Source: Eledone cirrhosa
Taxonomy: Eukaryota; Mollusca; Cephalopoda; Octopoda; Eledonidae
DNA: 64,000 nucleotides
Direction of reading: 5' to 3'
Assembly (NCBI GenBank): GCA_964016885.1
Contig: OZ024748.1
Span: 27,055,515 to 27,119,514 of the forward strand
Below the pieces are notes generated by a model. That model saw nothing but the letters and a program-made list of their open reading frames with translations, did not search any database and was not told the DNA's origin. Every line of letters starts with the position of its first letter. Position 1 is the stretch's first letter. The translations under genes and the position numbers were made by a program. Shown piece after piece: positions 49,330-59,240 of this stretch.

Positions 49330-50245
49330 ATATATATATATGTATATATGTATGTATGCACAAAACTAGGCGGGAATTCCAGTTTTTGAATTTACCCATC
49401 ATACTGTTTTTCTCACACAGTCGGCTTCCTCTATTTTAGAGGTCACATGTCATGACAACATAGAGCTGCTAGATTTGGGAATCTGGCAGCCTATGCAACT
49501 GTGCTCACTTTAAGACCAAAGTGTTGAGTTTGTGCCACCTGCTGATGAAATGCAATAGCCCGATTGCCTAATATCTGGTGATAATACACAATTCTCTGCA
49601 TATTGCAGTTTTAATAACTGTTGTAGGCAGAATATTGATTAGAAACGGAATCCATCCAGGAGATGGATATAAACGTATCTTTACCAAAAACACTGCTATA
49701 GTACGTACTGACAAACTATGTGTGCACTCTGAACTTTAAGATGCAGTTTCACAACCACAAGCTTATTATCTCATTGAGTGAGTGGGTCATGGCCAGAAAT
49801 CGCTGAATTATATATATATATATATGTATGCATATCATCATCATCATCGTTTAACGTCCACTTTCCATGCTAGCATATATATAAATGCATTTAAGATATG
49901 TATACAAAATTAGGCTTAAACATTGTAAAATTGCAATATTTCCTTTTTATCCTGAGCAATGCTGGGTTGCAGTCTAGCATATATATATATGACTTAAAAA
50001 TGAATACTCAATGCTACAGTAGGGATTAATATTTTCCTTATCATGGTCAAGTTTGAGTCATGTTACTTTGGAGTTCTGCCTGTGTACTCGCTCAAACAAA
50101 TCTCTCATTTGGCGTTAATAAAGAAAAATATATATATACATATACACACACATACATATAAAACTGGCAAAAACCGAAGTGCTTCCCTCCTTCATATATA
50201 TATACATACACACACACACACATATATATATATATATGATTGATT
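49330..50245. other. Intergenic, no gene seen
   Basis: A short (ATG)n-SINE end (49836-49875: CATCATCATCATCGTTTAAC, CCACTTTCCATGCTAGC) and TA/CA microsatellites; the rest is not recognised. Confidence 0.5.
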
Positions 50246-50248
50246 GTA

Positions 50249-50448
50249 CCAGGGTCAGCTTAAATGTTCATAGAGGCTGACCATGAAGGATTGATGCTAG
50301 AGCTGTGAAATCTTTATGCATTAATTTCAACTCTTTTTATTAATAACTACATTTTTTTCTTTCTACATACTATGTTGAAAAATAAACCACATTTGGTCAT
50401 TCCATGAAAATATCTTGGTCAGCCTATGAACTTTTCAGCCAACCCTCA
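50249..50448. mobile_element. mariner-like MITE (200 bp)
   Basis: Left CCAGGGTCAGCTTAAATGTT / CATAGAGGCTGACCATGA; complemented right TGAGGGTTGGCTGAAAAGTT / CATAGGCTGACCAAGATA. Both ends are flanked by TA. No coding capacity. Confidence 0.72.
50336..50341 (-). promoter_or_regulatory. Candidate FAIM poly(A) signal AATAAA
   Basis: AATAAA on the minus strand lies about 220 bp after the FAIM stop codon and inside the mariner-like MITE. Position and hexamer fit; no downstream GU-rich element was checked. Confidence 0.35.
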
Positions 50449-50559
50449 TATGTATGTATATGTATAGCACTTTTGGAGATTGGAAATTGGTGTTACAGAA
50501 TAAAATACAAACAGACAAAACACGCAATAAAGAATATAAGAAACTAAGTCAGGATAAAT

Positions 50560-50718
50560 TTACGGGTCGTCAAGGTTCACTGGGGGTATTTCTTGTCCAT
50601 CGACAAACAGAGAATAAACTATACCAGACCGACGATTGCCGCTACTTGATGCTTGGATGTATGCAGATTGGTCACAGATTTCAAAGTGGGTCTCAGTACC
50701 ATTGTCCACAAATTCTGC
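50560..50718 (-). CDS. FAIM: FAIM last exon and stop
   Basis: The acceptor is TTTTGTCTATTTCAG. It encodes AEFVDNGTETHFEICD, AYIQASSSGNRRSGIVYSL and FVDGQEIPP, then TAA at 50562-50560. It corresponds to GEFVDDGTETHFSIGN, YIKAVSSGKRKEGIIHTL and IVDNREIPE. A competing forward-strand frame over this segment is only its shadow. Confidence 0.92.
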   Translation of the reverse strand, partial: AEFVDNGTETHFEICDQSAYIQASSSGNRRSGIVYSLFVDGQEIPPVNLDDP

Positions 50719-53700
50719 CTGAAATAGACAAAAGATATTTTAAATTATTCATTCTTTTAATCTTTTACTGGTGTCAGGTACAAAAGCTTGGCCGTGCCGG
50801 AGCACCACCTTAAAAGGATTTAGTAGTTGAGAAATGGATAAATAAGGTGATAGAAGTAGTTAAATTAAGTGACAGAATTATCAAGCTTAGATTAACAGTA
50901 GGAAATAGAATGGTGACAATTACATCTACCTATGCTCCACATGCAGGACTGGGTAAAGAACAACAAGGTAGGTTCTATGAGGAACTTTTACAAGCAACTT
51001 CCATTACAGATAAAGATGACCTCATCATCCAGCCAGGTGACTTCAATGGATATGTGGAGCAATACCAGGATGGATTGAGTGGAGTTCACTGCAGCTATGG
51101 TTATAGCTCAAGAAATAAAGAGGGACTGAGGCTCCTGGATTTCTGTGATGCAAATGAATTACCCATTTGGAACACAAATTCCAGGAAACCAGCCAGCCAT
51201 CTGATTTCATATCAATCAGGTGAATACAAAAGCCAAATTGATTATTTATTTGTAAGACAACAAGAACTGTAATAAATACTAAGGCCTTCCCTGGGAAAGA
51301 ATGCACTGCCCAGCACAAGTTAGTTATTAGGGACATCAAAATAAACAAAAGACAGACCAAGACATGCAGGAAAATATAGGTTTAGAAAGGCCCTATGGGA
51401 TGCATTTGATAGAACAGACCACTGGCCTGACAGATGGTGACCTGTCATAGAAAGGCTGGAAAAATGGGGGAAGGAGAGAACGGTGCCAGGTAGAAACTAG
51501 ACGACAGGCATACTCAGCTCGGAGAGAGGCTGAGGAAAGAAAGTTTGCCAATGTCCTGAGATGTGAAGTGTTCTGCATTGCAAGGCAGTGTGTTAGTGTG
51601 AATCATGATGTTGTTGAGTAAAAGTGTGTTAGAAATGACACTGGTGCATTTAGCAACACTGATGCTCAAAAGAAAGACACCTGGAAATGTTTCTTTGAGA
51701 GACTGATAAATGTAGAGAATAAACGGGAGGAAGAGAAACTACCCCCAACCTTCCCAATAGATGGGCCAGTTATTGAAGTTGACAGTTAAAGGGACAATGA
51801 AGCAATCAAAGAGATGAAAAATGTTAAAAATGCAGTACCATCAGAGGTAGTTGCTGAGATGCTAAAAGTATAGGGAGAAGTAGGAGTCGAACTAGTAAAC
51901 TACATAGCCAATCAGGTAATACAAGATGGAGTCATACCCAATGACTGACACAGCAGTACAATCAAGTGAGAGTAGGAAATCAGTTTAGTGAGAGATTCAA
52001 GGTACAAGTAGTTCATCAGGGTTTGGTCCTTAGCCAACTATTATTCATTATAGTTCTTGAGGCCATAACAGAGGAGTTTAAGACCGGCTGCCCATGGGAA
52101 CTTCTCTATGCAGATGAACTGGTTCTTATAGCCGAATCCATTAAAGAACTAGAAAATAAGTTCCAACTATGGAAACAGAATTTGGAATCAAAAGGCCTCA
52201 GAGTAAACTTAGCCAAAACTAAAGTGCTAATGAGTAGGAGAGAAGATAGGACCCTGATTCCTTCAGGGAAGTGGCCCTGCTCAATATGTAGAAAGGGAGA
52301 TACACTACATACAATGTACACAATATAAATCTTGGGTACACAAGAGATGTAGTGGGATAACGGGTAGACTAACAGGAAGGGAAGACTTTGTATGTAGAAG
52401 ATGCACAAGGGTAACCAAGGGGAAGAGAACCAGTGATGTAAACCCATTCCAGTCACAGGAAGGACCCATAGAAATTAACAGCTTCTGCTACCTAGGCAAC
52501 ATAATTAGCAACGGAAGAGGGTGCTCTGAGAGCATAATAGCTAGAATAAGGATGGGATGGAAAAAGTTTAGAGAGCTACTCCGACTGTTGACCACAAAAG
52601 GTTTCTCCCTACATACAAAAGAACGACTGTATGACGCCTGTGTGTGAAGTGTGATGCTGCATGGTAGTGAAACATGGGAAAAGGACATGCAGAGATAGAA
52701 GAGAAATGAAGTAACCATGCTTCATTGGATGAGCAACGAAATTTGAGAGAAAGGCAGAACTTGAAAGAACTGAAGGAGAAGCTGGGTTTCAGAAGAATCT
52801 GAGGTGGTATGGAGGAGAGAAGACTGTGTTGGTTTGGACATGTGATGTGCATTGACAATGATAGTTGGGTGAAGAAGTGCCATGAAATGCCAGTGGAAGG
52901 AAACTGCAGTAGAGGAAGACCAAGAAATACCTGGGCAGAGGTGGTGATAGCTGATCTCAAATCATTGAGACTCCCAGAGGAGATGACAAAGGAATGCGAC
53001 GAGTGGAGAGATGCTGTGCTGAGAAGGATCCTTTCAATCCATGCAAGTGTGGAAAAACAGACGTAAAAATGATGATAATGATGATGATGATGATATAGAC
53101 AACAAATTTCCACACAATTTTTATCAACCAAATATTTGTCACAAGACATGGGTTGCCCCAAAGCTATAGTAGCAGACATTTACTCAAGTTGTCACACAGA
53201 GTAACTGAACTAAAAAGTATGTGGTTGTGAAGCAAATTCCTTAACCATAAAGCCTATAAAAAATAAAAAAAATTTTCATATATTCTTTTACTAGTTATAG
53301 TTGTTTGGCTGTGGCCATAGTGGAGCAATACTGCCTTTCATGGTTTTAGTTAATGATATTGAAGTCTTAATTCGCACAAGAAACTTTAGAAACAACAATA
53401 CTAACTGCTGTGTTGGCTTTTTCTCCATTGATCCAAATATCAAGGGTGTCCTTTTCTGGAAAAAAAAACAAAAAACGGATAAAAGATAGTATTAATGTGA
53501 TTTGGCTGAACATTGCATTGACATGTGTATCTTTAATGTAATTCTCAGAGAAATTCAGCATGACTGTGTAACAAGGCTGGTCCTTTGAATAACAAATATA
53601 ATTTCCAAACAGTTTCCATCTACCCAATTTAATTTGTGTCAACCCAAGGCTATGATAAATGATACTTGCACAAGATACTATGTAGTTGGATTGAACTTGG

Positions 53701-55597
53701 GACCTAATGATTATGAAGCAAACTCCTTTACCATTTGGCCATGCTGCATTCACACATGCATATATATAAATATGTATACTTACTTACATATGTAAGAAAT
53801 TATACTATACACAAGTCATGTAAAATATCTTCTTCATCACCCAGTTATTCTGAGAGGGTCATAGAGACAGAGTCCTCAGACACACTTTACTACTGGTTGA
53901 CTTTGTCCATAAAATCTATCCAGCAATTCTTTCCTTAGACATTGTAATCACATGCCAGAGGTGTGATCTCTCAACGTGGAAAGATATTAATTATTTAAAT
54001 TTTAATAAGTTTCTCACTCACCTAGAGTGATTCTTATGGGATTCTCTGCAACATGGACAATCCATGATTTCATGATTTTGCGCTGGTTTTCCACAAAATT
54101 TTCATAGTTTTGTCCATTCACTTGTAAGGTGTACTGGTAGGAGAATCCATTGGATGCATCAATGTTGATAACACATTTCGTCTTACCAATACTGAACTGG
54201 ACTCCACCGACCAGCTTAAACAACCAGTCCGCACGGTAGATCTCCTGGAGAAGGATAATTTGAGAGAAATTTAATTTTGAAGTTGTATGACATCGCGTGC
54301 TGAATGAAACTATAACAATTACATCAAGGAAAGAGTCATTTTAACCATTTAAATCACACAAAAATTGTCATATCTTTTTTTCATGTATTTTGTGGTGTTT
54401 TCTTGGCACCCTCTGTAATCTGGTCACTGAGACAATTCCACTGGAGTTGTGGACAGTGACCAGGTCGCAAATATAGACAACACAAAGAAAATAAAGTATT
54501 CAAAAGAAAAGTATTAAATAAAATATGAATACATTATTTTTGTTAAATCAAGTAATAATATAGAATCTCTATTACAAATAGTATAGGAGGGCAGTGGATT
54601 GGCAGCATTGGTAGAAAGATGGACACCATGCTTTGCAGCATTGAGTAACGACTCTTTAGGTTTTGATTTCAAATATCACTGAGGTTAGATTGCCTTTCAT
54701 TTTTACGGGGTCAATAAAATAAAGTACCTGTAATGTACTGGGATCGATTTAATTAACTTTCCTCTCCCCCAAAATGTTTGACTTTGTGCCTGAATCAGAA
54801 ATCATTATTATGAGGGCGGTGGTTTGGCAGTATCGGTAGAGGTGTCGGACGCTATGCTTTGTAGCAAAGAGTTACGCCCCTTTATAGTCTGAGTTCAAAT
54901 CCCGCCGAGGTTAACTTTGTCTTTCATCCTTACGGGGTCGATAAAATAAAGTACCAGTAATACACTGAGATAATTGTTGGCCTTGTGTCAAAAGTAGAAA
55001 CAATTATTATAAATAGTCTAAATGTTTAGATTATTTTTTTTCTATCTCTGATAAAAATGCAAGGATTTCTGGAAGTTATTCATAATGCTGTCATCCATGA
55101 CCATCACATCAATTTATCTATCTAGAACTACCTTGTTCAATGTGTCCGTCCTTCCTTCATTTTTAAGATAGTGGGTGTGATTTAAAAATGATGTGGCTGC
55201 TATTTCTAGCAGGTCAACTGACTATACAGAGATTCACTTCTCTTAGTAGCATTGCGAGGTCAAGGGTTTCTGGAAGGTTTTTATATTGCTCAACTTAAAT
55301 GTTCTCTGGAAAAGCTTGCACAATGTGTCATTGTCGACATGTGTGTGTGCATATGTATGCGTGTGAATGTTTGTGCATGTGTATGTATGTGTGAGAGTTT
55401 GTGTGTATGTGCATGTGTGAGTATGTATGTGTATGTATATGTGTGTATAGAATGATAAAGGAGTGATGGAAGTGTTATCTTACCTTTCCATCAACACGAA
55501 CCACTCTTTTACCCGATGTTGTTCCATGTTCAAATTCCAAGTGATGTACTCCATCAGCTAAAGACACGGTCCATTTACCAACCAGATCGGAGGGCAT
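50560..55597 (-). CDS. FAIM: FAIM: Fas apoptotic inhibitory molecule (complete coding region, spliced)
   Basis: Four exons on the minus strand (55597-55484, 54244-54022, 53455-53406, 50718-50560) join in phase to 546 bp, 181 residues plus stop; human FAIM short form is 179. Borders are all GT/AG. Diagnostic stretches are DGVHHLEFEHGTTSGKRVV, LFKLVG, INIDASNGFSYQYTL, EKDTLDIWINGEK and EFVDNGTETHFEI. FAIM is a small cytosolic protein of two beta-sandwich domains that in mammals protects cells from Fas-triggered death and promotes NF-kB-dependent neurite growth; whether that holds in this animal is inference. The start ATG at 55597 follows a short untranslated part in the same exon; an upstream non-coding exon is implied by the acceptor at 55622. 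Introns carry SINEs and, in the last, an opposite-strand LINE. No defects seen. Confidence 0.93.
50755..50815 (-). repeat. SINE/LINE 3' tail (GTGCTCCGGCACGGCC type)
   Basis: The minus strand reads GGTGGTGCTCCGGCACGGCC and ACCAGTAAAAGATTAAAAG. A second copy with the same end (TGCTCCACTATGGCCACAGC, ACTAGTAAAAGAATA) is at 53283-53335. This is a tail type shared by many animal SINEs. Confidence 0.6.
50816..53095 (+). pseudogene. RTE-like LINE, longest copy, inactivated
   Basis: It lies in the last FAIM intron, in opposite orientation. Order: endonuclease C-terminal half (TSTYAPHAG, IIQPGDFNGYV, GLRLLDFCDANELPIWNTNS, YKSQIDYLFVRQ; to ~51272), a linker with frame breaks (RNDTGAFSNTDAQKKDTWKC, 51630-51740), polymerase remnants (51840-52160) with most of the fingers/palm missing, the catalytic box changed to YADE, a Cys-rich segment (WPCSICRKG, VHKRCSG, FVCRRC; 52270-52410), NSFCYLGNIISNGRG, then WFGHVMCIDNDSWVKKC and RPRNTWAEVV, ending in (ATG)n. 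At least six in-frame stops. The 5' end is truncated. Confidence 0.88.
53170..53335 (-). repeat. tRNA-SINE remnants
   Basis: 53190-53250 holds a minus-strand tRNA-like head (GCTTTATGGTTAAGGAATTT, GCTTCACAACCACATAC). 53283-53335 holds the GTATTGCTCCACTATGGCCA / GTAAAAGAATA tail in the same orientation. Confidence 0.55.
53406..53455 (-). CDS. FAIM: FAIM 50-bp micro-exon
   Basis: The acceptor is TTTTTTTTCCAG and the donor GCA|GTTAGT. It encodes EKDTLDIWINGEKANTA (mammalian EKDAMDVWCNGKKLETA). Reading past the donor gives an unrelated tail with a stop after 12 residues; splicing at GTTAGT keeps phase 0 and joins to AEFVDNGTETHF in the last exon. Confidence 0.88.
53490..53755 (-). repeat. tRNA-derived SINE (~250 bp)
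   Basis: The head at the right complements to CAGCATGGCCAAATGGTAAA, GGAGTTTGCTTCATAATCAT and TAGGTCCCAAGTTCAATCC. The body contains AAGGACCAGCCTTGTTACAC and GCTGAATTTCTCTGAGAATT, also present at 62590-62832. Confidence 0.75.
53820..53945 (-). pseudogene. Second LINE family, 3' coding scrap
   Basis: TCTGAGAGGGTCATAGAGAC, AGAGTCCTCAGACACACTT and CAGCAATTCTTTCCTTAGAC match the copy at 59588-59965, with most of the middle deleted. Confidence 0.65.
54022..54244 (-). CDS. FAIM: FAIM exon, main beta-sandwich part
   Basis: The acceptor is TTATCCTTCTCCAG and the donor CTAG|GTGAGT. It encodes EIYRADWLFKLVGGVQFSIG, KTKCVINIDASNGFSYQYTL and SWIVHVAENPIRITL, matching EIRKEWMFKLVG and INIDAISGFAYEYTL of the mammalian protein. 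Confidence 0.94.
54591..54808 (+). repeat. Cephalopod SINE, long form
   Basis: Head GGCAGTGGATTGGCAGCATT, GGTTTTGATTTCAAATATCA (B-box side), TTTTTACGGGGTCAATAAAA, the insert GATCGATTTAATTAACTTTC and a diverged tail. Confidence 0.85.
54814..55010 (+). repeat. Cephalopod SINE, full length
   Basis: GGGCGGTGGTTTGGCAGTAT, CTGAGTTCAAATCCCGCCGA, CTTACGGGGTCGATAAAATA, ACTGAGATAATTGTTGGCCT. It stands directly behind the preceding copy in the same orientation. Confidence 0.9.
55170..55455. repeat. SINE-body piece and (TG)n
   Basis: GATTTAAAAATGATGTGGCT and GCTATTTCTAGCAGGTCAAC (55180-55240), then TGTGTGTATGTGCATG repeats (55336-55447). Confidence 0.65.
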
Positions 55598-55621
55598 TGT
55601 ACTCAGTAACCTACCCTCTTG
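55484..55621 (-). CDS. FAIM: FAIM exon with start codon
   Basis: The acceptor CTTCTATTTCAG ends at 55622, and 24 untranslated bases precede ATG (55597-55595). It encodes MPSDLVGKWTVSLADGVHHL and EFEHGTTSGKRVVRVDGK; the donor is AAAG|GTAAGA. EFEHGTTSGKRVV is nearly invariant in the family. The ATG fits the length of short FAIM forms. Confidence 0.93.
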
Positions 55622-55739
55622 CTGAAATAGAAGAAATAAATAGAAGTACCATTTATAGATGAATAAAGTTATTGTATATAGAATTACCACCTCACTGGAA
55701 TAGAAGAATAAAATTATTTAGAAATGGCTAATCAGCAAC

Positions 55740-55785
55740 AACATCCCCCACCACCACCACCACCACCACCACTACCACTATCACC
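55740..55785. repeat. (CCA)n microsatellite
   Basis: CCCCCACCACCACCACCACC then CTACCACTATCACC, in the presumed 5' intron of FAIM. Confidence 0.9.
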
Positions 55786-56029
55786 ATGTCAGAGTGTACA
55801 GTATCTGGGAATATAGAAATAGACTGGGCATTGGTAAGGGTACATTATGTTCACACTGTCTTACAGAAATAGACTGGACAGTGGAGAGAGAGAGGGTACA
55901 ATCCACACTGTCTTACTATACCCTATACTGTAGTTGAATATATCCACAGTCACACTACATCCTATACTGTATGTTATCATTTGTTGTATGGTCTTCAGTT
56001 AGATGGTGACAAGTATGGCTGGGAAGATA

Positions 56030-56870
56030 GATATGCAGCTCACATCTTGTTGTCCAGCTGACTCCCTGTGTGATATAGGACTGACTACAGCTACATAATA
56101 ACAGCTCCCTGTGTGATATAGGATTGCTGGATCAGGGCTGACTACAGCTACACAATAACAGCTCCCTGTGATATAGGATTGTTGAATCAGGGCTGACTAC
56201 AGCTACACAATAACAGCTCCCTGTGATATAGGATTGCTGGATCAGGACTGACTACAGCTACACAATAACAGCTCCCTGTGATATAGGATTGTTGAATCAG
56301 GGCTGACTACAGCTACACAATAACAGCTCCCTGTGATATAGGATTGCTGGATCAGGGCTGACCACAGCTACACAATAACAGCTCCCTGTGATACAGGATT
56401 GTTGAATCAGGGCTGACTACAGCTACACAATAACAGCTCCCTGTGATATAGGATTGCTGGATCAGGGCTGACTACAGCTACACAATAACAGCTCCTTGTG
56501 ATATAGGATTGCTGGATCAGGGCTGGCCACAGCTACACAATAACAGCTCCCTGTGATACAGGATTGCTGGATCAGGACTGACTACAGCTACACAATAACA
56601 GCTCCCTGTGATATAGGATTGTTGAATCAGGGCTGACCACAGCTACACAATAACAGCTCCCTGTGATATAGGATTGTTGAATCAGGGCTGACTACAGCTA
56701 CACAATAACAGCTCCCTGTGATATAGGATTGCTGGATCAGGGCTGACTACAGCTACACAATAACAGCTCCCTGTGATATAGGATTGTTGAATCAGGGCTG
56801 ACCACAGCTACATAATAACAGCTCCCTGTGTGATATAGGACAGTTGGATCAGGGCTAAACTAGGGTTACA
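56030..56870. repeat. ~56-bp minisatellite (about 14 copies)
   Basis: The unit is CAGCTCCCTGTGATATAGGA, TTGCTGGATCAGGGCTGACT and ACAGCTACACAATAA. Alternating variants are GCTGGATC versus GTTGAATC and GACTAC versus GACCAC. GATCAGGGCTGAC is the complement of the GTCAGCCCTGATC word of a dispersed repeat. Confidence 0.95.
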
Positions 56871-56914
56871 CAATAACTACTATACGGGATGATCTTACCA
56901 TAACTGAACATGAT

Positions 56915-57110
56915 GATATGGTGGTGGTGGTGACGGCGATGATGATGAAAATGATGATGAGGATGGTGGTGATAGTGATCATGATGACGATGGTGGTGAT
57001 AGTGATCATGATGACGATGGTGGTGGTGGTGGTGATTAAAATGATGATGGTTGTGGTGGTTATGATGATGGTGTTAATGATGACGACGGTGGTGGTGGTG
57101 ATGGCGAATT
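56915..57110. repeat. (GTG/ATG)n tract
   Basis: GGTGGTGGTG and GATGATGAT mixtures with a ~36-bp internal duplication (GTGGTGATAGTGATCATGAT with GACGAT). Confidence 0.9.
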
Positions 57111-57119
57111 AAGAAGAAA

Positions 57120-57480
57120 ACTAACACGAAATTGTATATCACCTGTTGTGTTCTTTCTCCCGTGACAATTGTATTATTGTTAATAATAATGACGATGACT
57201 ATGGCGATGACGATAGCAATTACAAGTGTTGCTAAGCAACAAGTAGTGTTTTATTAATATTATTATTAGTAGTAGTACTTCTAATATATGTGTTATATCA
57301 GTTAGTAAGTAAAGTTAGTTTATTGTTTGTCCCGCTCGCGATGTATTAGATACTTTTGTAGAGAGATTGCGAGAACTAACATAAAATTTAGTTTTAAAGT
57401 TTCGAACAGAACTGTCGCATAACAATGACACGTGACCTTTGACAGGAAATGACATTAGTAATTGGATGGCAGGCAGTTAA
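57120..57480. other. Unique-looking stretch upstream of FAIM
   Basis: No recognised repeat. It contains CACGTG (57429-57434) overlapping TGACCTTTGAC (57433-57443), which resemble an E-box and a nuclear-receptor half-site, and CCGCTCGCGATG near 57335. It could hold the FAIM 5' exon or promoter; nothing proves this. Confidence 0.25.
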
Positions 57481-57519
57481 GAGATTCAAAAATATTATTC
57501 GATAATATAGTACTCACAG

Positions 57520-57640
57520 AAACGCACACACACACAGATACAGACACACGCAAACACACACACGGACACAGAGGGAGATACTGACACACACACATACAGA
57601 CAGATATACATACACAGGCCCAGACAGACACACACACGAC
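57520..57640. repeat. (CA)n-rich microsatellite
   Basis: CACACACACAGATACAGACA phrases with ACACGCAAACACACAC. Confidence 0.9.
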
Positions 57641-57647
57641 AATAACT

Positions 57648-57737
57648 TATAATTGTTTCTACTTTAGGCACAAGGCCAGCAATTATCAGTACATTACTGG
57701 TACTTTATTTTATCGACCCCGTAAGGATGAAAGGCAA
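57648..57737 (-). repeat. Cephalopod SINE, 3' half
   Basis: AATTGTTTCTACTTTAGGCA, CAAGGCCAGCAATTATCAGT and TTTATTTTATCGACCCCGTA. Confidence 0.85.
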
Positions 57738-57914
57738 CAATAATTTATAATGATTTCTTTATTCGTCACAATAAAGACCTGCATGTTTGATTTTAGATAG
57801 TATAACTTTATAACAAGAACATTCTTTGCACAACTGGCAAACACTAATCCCCCAAATTAATGTTCATGATTTGTAAGTATGGAAAAATATCAGATATATA
57901 ATCAGGATAGTAAA

Positions 57915-58088
57915 TAATTGTTTCTACTTTTGGCACAAGGCCAGCAATTACCCAGTACTGGTACTTTATTTTATCGACCCCCTAAGGATGAAAGGCAAAG
58001 TTAATCTCGGGATTTGAACTCAGAATGGAAAGGGCCGTAGCTCTATGCGTCCGACCCTCTACCGACACTGCCACTCCACCGCCCTTAT
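57915..58088 (-). repeat. Cephalopod SINE
   Basis: Tail, core and head (GACACTGCCACTCCACCGCC) are intact; short deletions are seen at CCCAGTACTGG and in the B-box arm (AATCTCGGGATTTGAACTCA). Confidence 0.87.
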
Positions 58089-58335
58089 ATATAATATACA
58101 TATGTATTATTTTAATATATAGTAAATAATGTTATGGAAATGTAAAATTAAAAAAAAAACGACAAAAAACAAGCATTTCACCAACAGTTCCACCAAATAA
58201 TTAACACCTCATAAGCTTATGGAAATTCACTATCTTGATTATATTTCTTATATCTTTCCATATCTATGATTCCCGAAAGTCAATTCTTGGGACCAGCGTT
58301 CGCCATTCGTTCCAATATGTAGGTGCAAGGGTGCT

Positions 58336-58545
58336 GGATTGCCAGAATTAGTAGTGTCAGATAAAATGCTATTTGCAGTATGTTCTGGCTCTTTACATTC
58401 TAAGTTTAAATCGCGTCGAGGTCAACTTTGCCGTACATCCTTTCAGGGTTGGTAAAATAACTAGTCAAATACTGAGGTTGATTTACCCCCGCCTCCCCCC
58501 TCAAATTTGCTGGCTTTGTGTCTAAATTAGAAATTAGACATCATA
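58336..58545 (+). repeat. Cephalopod SINE, diverged
   Basis: GATTGCCAGAATTAGTAGTG (head), TCTAAGTTTAAATCGCGTCG (B-box), CAACTTTGCCGTACATCCTT, GAGGTTGATTTACCCCC and TTTGCTGGCTTTGTGTCTAA. Confidence 0.8.
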
Positions 58546-58749
58546 ATATATTAATGGTTAGCTTGCCTCAAAGTGTTTAGTTAACGCCAAAGATGTGAGC
58601 TGCGTCCGATTGGCGTACTTGTTGGTGAATCACCCCACTTTTTTTTTCCTTTATTATTGTTCAATGAGTGATATAAATGCTATTTTCATAATATTAATGG
58701 TTGAAAATCAAACTATTTCGAAGTTTTTAATAATTGTATTGTTGATGCC

Positions 58750-59240
58750 CATGTCACCTCTGTACTGAAAAAAGAGAATAAGAAAGAAAAAAAACGGGAA
58801 GGGGAGGGAATGGCAAGGACTCTAGTGTCACAGAAGAATGGGAAGGGGGAGGATGATTGGGCTCTGGGCCTAGGGCGCGGCGCCCCCCGGACAAGACCGC
58901 AAAAGCATTCTCGCGGACAATGGCCAGCGACACCCGCTGCAAAAGCCACACCATATCGCGGGCCGCCCTCCCCAGATGGGCCGCCGACCTTCCGATCTTT
59001 CGGAGGAGCTCGACTGTACGGGGTCCAAGTACGCCCGAGGTCTCGACGGTGACTGGTGCGAAGAGTAAGCGACCGGACAGTCCCCGGTATTTTCTTATTT
59101 TCTGTTCCTCTGCGAGGCGGTCCGCGGCACTGGGGTTTGTGGTCGAAGCGACTAAGTTGAAGGTGGAGAACGTGTCGCAACATGTGGTGACCCAGATGAT
59201 GGATCTACTTCTTGTCTGAACTTTTGATCCGTACAAATTT
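58750..59240 (-). pseudogene. GC-rich LINE-type C-terminal ORF fragment
   Basis: The minus strand encodes ASTTNPSAADRLAEEQKIRK, YRGLSGRLLFAPVTVETSGV, LGPRTVELLRKIGR and LLQRVSLAIVRENAFAVLSG. The order A-A-x-x-A-E-x-x-K-x-x-K-Y, F-x-P-x-x-V-E-T-x-G, QR-x-S-x-A-x-x-R-x-N-A resembles the C-terminal region found after the polymerase in some animal non-LTR elements; I cannot name the clade. The fragment is far richer in G+C than its flanks, which suggests recent arrival. Confidence 0.55.

Noticed and set aside
53255..53345. A second candidate FAIM last exon near 53300 on the minus strand
   Set aside because: The frame that looked like KAVxxHYGHSQ is the GCTCCACTATGGCCACAGC tail of a SINE, also present at 50755.
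53367..53753. FAIM C-terminus by reading through the 50-bp exon
   Set aside because: The read-through tail has no similarity to FAIM, while splicing at GTTAGT joins in phase to an exon with the conserved EFVDNGTETHF motif. The upstream part of this frame is SINE.
58810..59219. Plus-strand frames in the GC-rich island
   Set aside because: The minus frame shows the non-LTR C-terminal pattern; the plus frames are proline/arginine-rich by composition.
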